Part shown: positions 61,281 through 64,000 of the stretch, one piece after another | How positions within the stretch are numbered: the first letter of the stretch is position 1 | How the letters are laid out: each line of letters starts with the position of its first letter | Translations under genes and position numbers: made by a program | Notes under the pieces: generated by a model | Told to the model about the DNA's origin: nothing | The model's input: the letters and a program-made list of their open reading frames with translations, nothing else | Databases searched by the model: none | From: Phytoseiulus persimilis | Lineage: Eukaryota; Arthropoda; Arachnida; Mesostigmata; Phytoseiidae | Reading direction: 5' to 3' | Assembly (NCBI GenBank): GCA_037576195.1 | Contig: CM075103.1 | Span: 2,976,001-3,040,000 of the forward strand | Length of the DNA: 64,000 bases

Positions 61281-61957
61281 CTTCCATAATCACCTCCAGG
61301 ACGAGATCGATGTGTTTGCATGAGAGAGATCCGCGATGAGATGAGTCGCTCTGGAGAAGATCCGTATCCGGCGGATTGAACGAATCCGCACGATTGCGAC
61401 TTCTGATGTTTCCGCTCATGCGTGGAACTTCGTCAGTTCCAGCACTCCGTTCAGCTCAAGTTAAATGATGAGGGCGACGGCAAGCTCGGGCGGCCTGATT
61501 GGTTGGAGATCCTTGAAGTGCGCCTAAAGCGGCTCGTAGGTGCGGCCGCAGCTCGTTGTCTTGGGCCTTACAGCTGGCCAATCCGCCGTCCGTCGTGCAT
61601 AAACTTCGTATCGGGGAGAATTTGATCAGGAAACGGGGTACGGAGAGCCCCGTTATCGACGAGAACGCTGACATCTCACCCTAGAGGATTCGAAATTGAG
61701 CGCACGAGATTCGGGAAGCCGTAACTCGTTCAGTAGCGATATTTTCCGAGTATTGAAATGAATGAACATCGCTGGTTTTGGAACTCACTGGCTCGTTAAT
61801 CTCTTTACCCGAGGCTCTGTCGTCCTCCACGGCGCTCCGGACATCGGTCATCGGTCCAACTGACGTCATTGGCTTCTTAATTCCCTCATACGCGCCCGCT
61901 TCCCTTGTGCGTTGGCGACCGGACGTCTCACTGCCAAGCTCTTTGGCGGAATGGACT

Positions 61958-61975
61958 CCCCCCCCCCCCCCCCCC
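61958..61975 (+). repeat. C homopolymer, 18 bases
   Basis: Uninterrupted run of C on the plus strand. Confidence 0.95.
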
Positions 61976-64000
61976 AGAAGTGCTTCCCTTACATTCAGAG
62001 TTAGGCGAATTCGACTGTGATAATGTCAGCGATGGAGGCTCCCTTGAATGATAATCTGGCATTGGTCTTGAATTCCCCCACCGAACACGACACGGAGAAC
62101 TGAAGAGCCGAAACACCTCACTTCCGACCCTTTCCGTCGCTTGAAAGCCGAAGTACTCGCGATGTTTCTGACCGAAAAGTGCCCGGAGATGCCGGATCAA
62201 GAGTTCCGCAACACCCTTCCTGCCTTTCCTATCACTATCCAGCCATTCGGAACCCTATCTGCATGATTCCTGATATCTATAATACATACTTCCGGGGAGA
62301 AACGGAAATATATCGAAAAAGAGAAGAGATACGCCTACGATGTTCTGGGGTTGCGCCACGCGTGACCAGACTGTTTGCTCCCCCCAACATCCTCCGGAGA
62401 GTTCGGGGGATCCCAAGACACGGCCCCGAGCTGGTCCCCTGTGAGGCGTTGGGTCCTGCGATGGCATAGTACGCTGACGTCACCTGGGATGGCCAAATCC
62501 TCCAACTCGGAAACTGAGGGAGCGTTTTCTAATGATGCGAAGCCCTTCGGAGTACTTAGCGAGAGGAGGCTGAAAGCCTTCTTCAAAGTTGAATGTTTTG
62601 CACCCCAAGAAGCGTTCTCTCCTTCTGCCCTCGTTCTGGGAGAAACAGTTGTCGGCTTTCAGACTCTTGTGCAATCGGAACACTGGGGGAGGCGACACCG
62701 AGGGGGGAAATTCGTTGTGCAAGATCCCCAAAAGGCATCGAATACCAAGCCAATGTTGAATGAGGAATCGCTCATTCCCCGTCGAGTGAGAAGTTTTCGG
62801 AGAAATGTCCATCATATCCGTTTGTTCAGTTCAAGGGAAGGCGTTGTCTTGGAGACACGTCGTTTGGAGCTTCTGAATGCGGAGTCTCGAGTCGTCGTTC
62901 ACTGAACCTCTGTCTACGCTGCTGAAGTCCCGCCGTTGACCACAGTGTGTTGGAACCGGAACCAGTAGGGCCTTGCGGCGGAATTCATGACCGCGATCTC
63001 ATTGCTCTGATGGCAAACTCACCCTTTTTACCCCTGTCGGAAGCAAGGAGAACGGTTTTGAGAGCCGGCACACGCAAAAACCCCCGTAGAGCGACTAGCC
63101 ATCGTCGGCCGGCGTTGCGCACAGTAGAGAGGAAAGAAAGAAACGTACAAGAATCGCAGAGCGAGTCGAGGAGGAAAAGCTTCACCGGCTACAACTGAAG
63201 TAGGAGAGTTCCTGTCTCTGACCCGGGAGCTGGTTCCCACTGCATCAGGCGCGGGATGGGAATAGAGACGGTGCCTCACAAAATAATGGACTGTAATCCA
63301 CATCATCACGGAACGAACGAAATCGTCAGACGACTGTTTTCTAGTAGCGCTACGACGGAATCTCGAAAACATGCAGGACGGCATTCTGAAACTACTGAAG
63401 AAACCTCCCAGAGAACCTGAGTCTTCGTGTACTTGTCCCTGCACCCATGTCGCAAGGAGTCTGAGCGAGTATTCTGCAGGATTCCCGCATAAAATTTCTC
63501 TGTCGTACGACGATCGATAGCCAAACTGATTCTTAGAAAAAAAACTGGATCCTCTGTGCCTATTTCTCACCTTTGGGCTCATATGAGGACGGCTCGAATA
63601 TCCTGAGAATCATGGGCTCAAGGGAGCTGAGCTCGAATAACAATTTGGAGCAGGAGCCGATGATTTCCCGAATCGACACAAGTTCAAAGGTTTGAGACAA
63701 AGCTGATCATGAGTTTCCTGGAAATACGGCAGAGGTCATCTCCGGACTCTCATCTCCTAGAACGCGTCCTTCTCGAGAGATGCCCGCCGAACCGATACTT
63801 CTCCACCCTGTGTTTGAGGATCAAAGAATATGAACACCGAGTTCAGCAGGGCCGGTTCCGCCCACTGAAGAGAGCGCCAAAGGAACCTTCCTCATTTCAA
63901 GCAACTTTGACCCAACAGGACACTGCCGGTGAGCCTTTATTGGACTCAGAATCTAGATGAGAGACAGCGGGGAGCCGACCAGTTACGAAATCGCGACACA

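Larger units (their letters stand above)
60351..64000. other. Trailing region without a confident gene
   Basis: Frames at plus 62375-62905 and minus 63028-63582 are long (176 and 184 codons). Each is opposed by a comparable frame on the other strand, and neither shows a domain. The minus frame contains a hydrophobic stretch (SVMMWITVHYFV) but no further receptor features. A repeat motif at 61205-61280 and a C run at 61958 are listed separately. Confidence 0.3.

Noticed and set aside
1-64000. Bacterial operons, CRISPR arrays, phage or retroviral genes
   Set aside because: No arrays, no polycistronic coding blocks, and no reverse transcriptase or integrase motifs are visible. Split genes and a Tc1-type element mark this as animal nuclear DNA.

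Overview
This is about 64 kb of nuclear DNA from an animal, most likely a chelicerate and plausibly an acarine (mite or tick); that placement is inference. It rests on four things: an intact mu-class glutathione S-transferase; a six-exon gustatory receptor with short GT-AG introns and the arthropod TYhhhhhQ signature; a Tc1/Tc3-type transposon with TA target duplications; and near-even base composition. There are no operons, Shine-Dalgarno sites, CRISPR arrays or phage genes. Most short open frames are background in GC-balanced non-coding DNA. Open frames often look plausible on both strands at once, so I assigned few of them.

Layout. 1-3.7 kb: no assignable gene; one copy of a dispersed repeat and a G run. 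3.75-5.9 kb: a nested transposon locus. A complete Tc1/Tc3-like element (4034-5615, intact transposase on the minus strand) has a double set of terminal repeats at each end and sits between two diverged inverted arms of another repeat. 5.9-19 kb: no confident gene, three long G runs and a GAC-rich tract. 19-20.9 kb: a possible short exon, then an intronless mu-class GST on the plus strand with an NRF-1-type palindrome upstream and a poly(A) signal downstream. 20.9-26.9 kb: no confident gene; a GA-rich minisatellite.

26.9-31.0 kb: a gustatory-receptor-family gene on the minus strand. I assembled six exons with every splice phase consistent, giving 385 residues and seven membrane segments. A near-perfect 83-bp hairpin lies just upstream of its start. 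31.4-43.2 kb: weak exon candidates, a 45-bp tandem repeat, and trinucleotide tracts. 43.2-44.25 kb: a long-inverted-repeat (fold-back) element with TA duplications and no recognisable transposase. 44.3-64 kb: no gene I can name; three long C runs, degenerate short repeats, and a cluster of a 14-bp perfect palindrome.

The two solid genes, a detoxification enzyme and a chemoreceptor, are unrelated neighbours. The strongest unusual content is the nested mobile DNA, the fold-back element and the repeat families. Other real multi-exon genes may remain unrecognised because their exons are short and cannot be called by eye.
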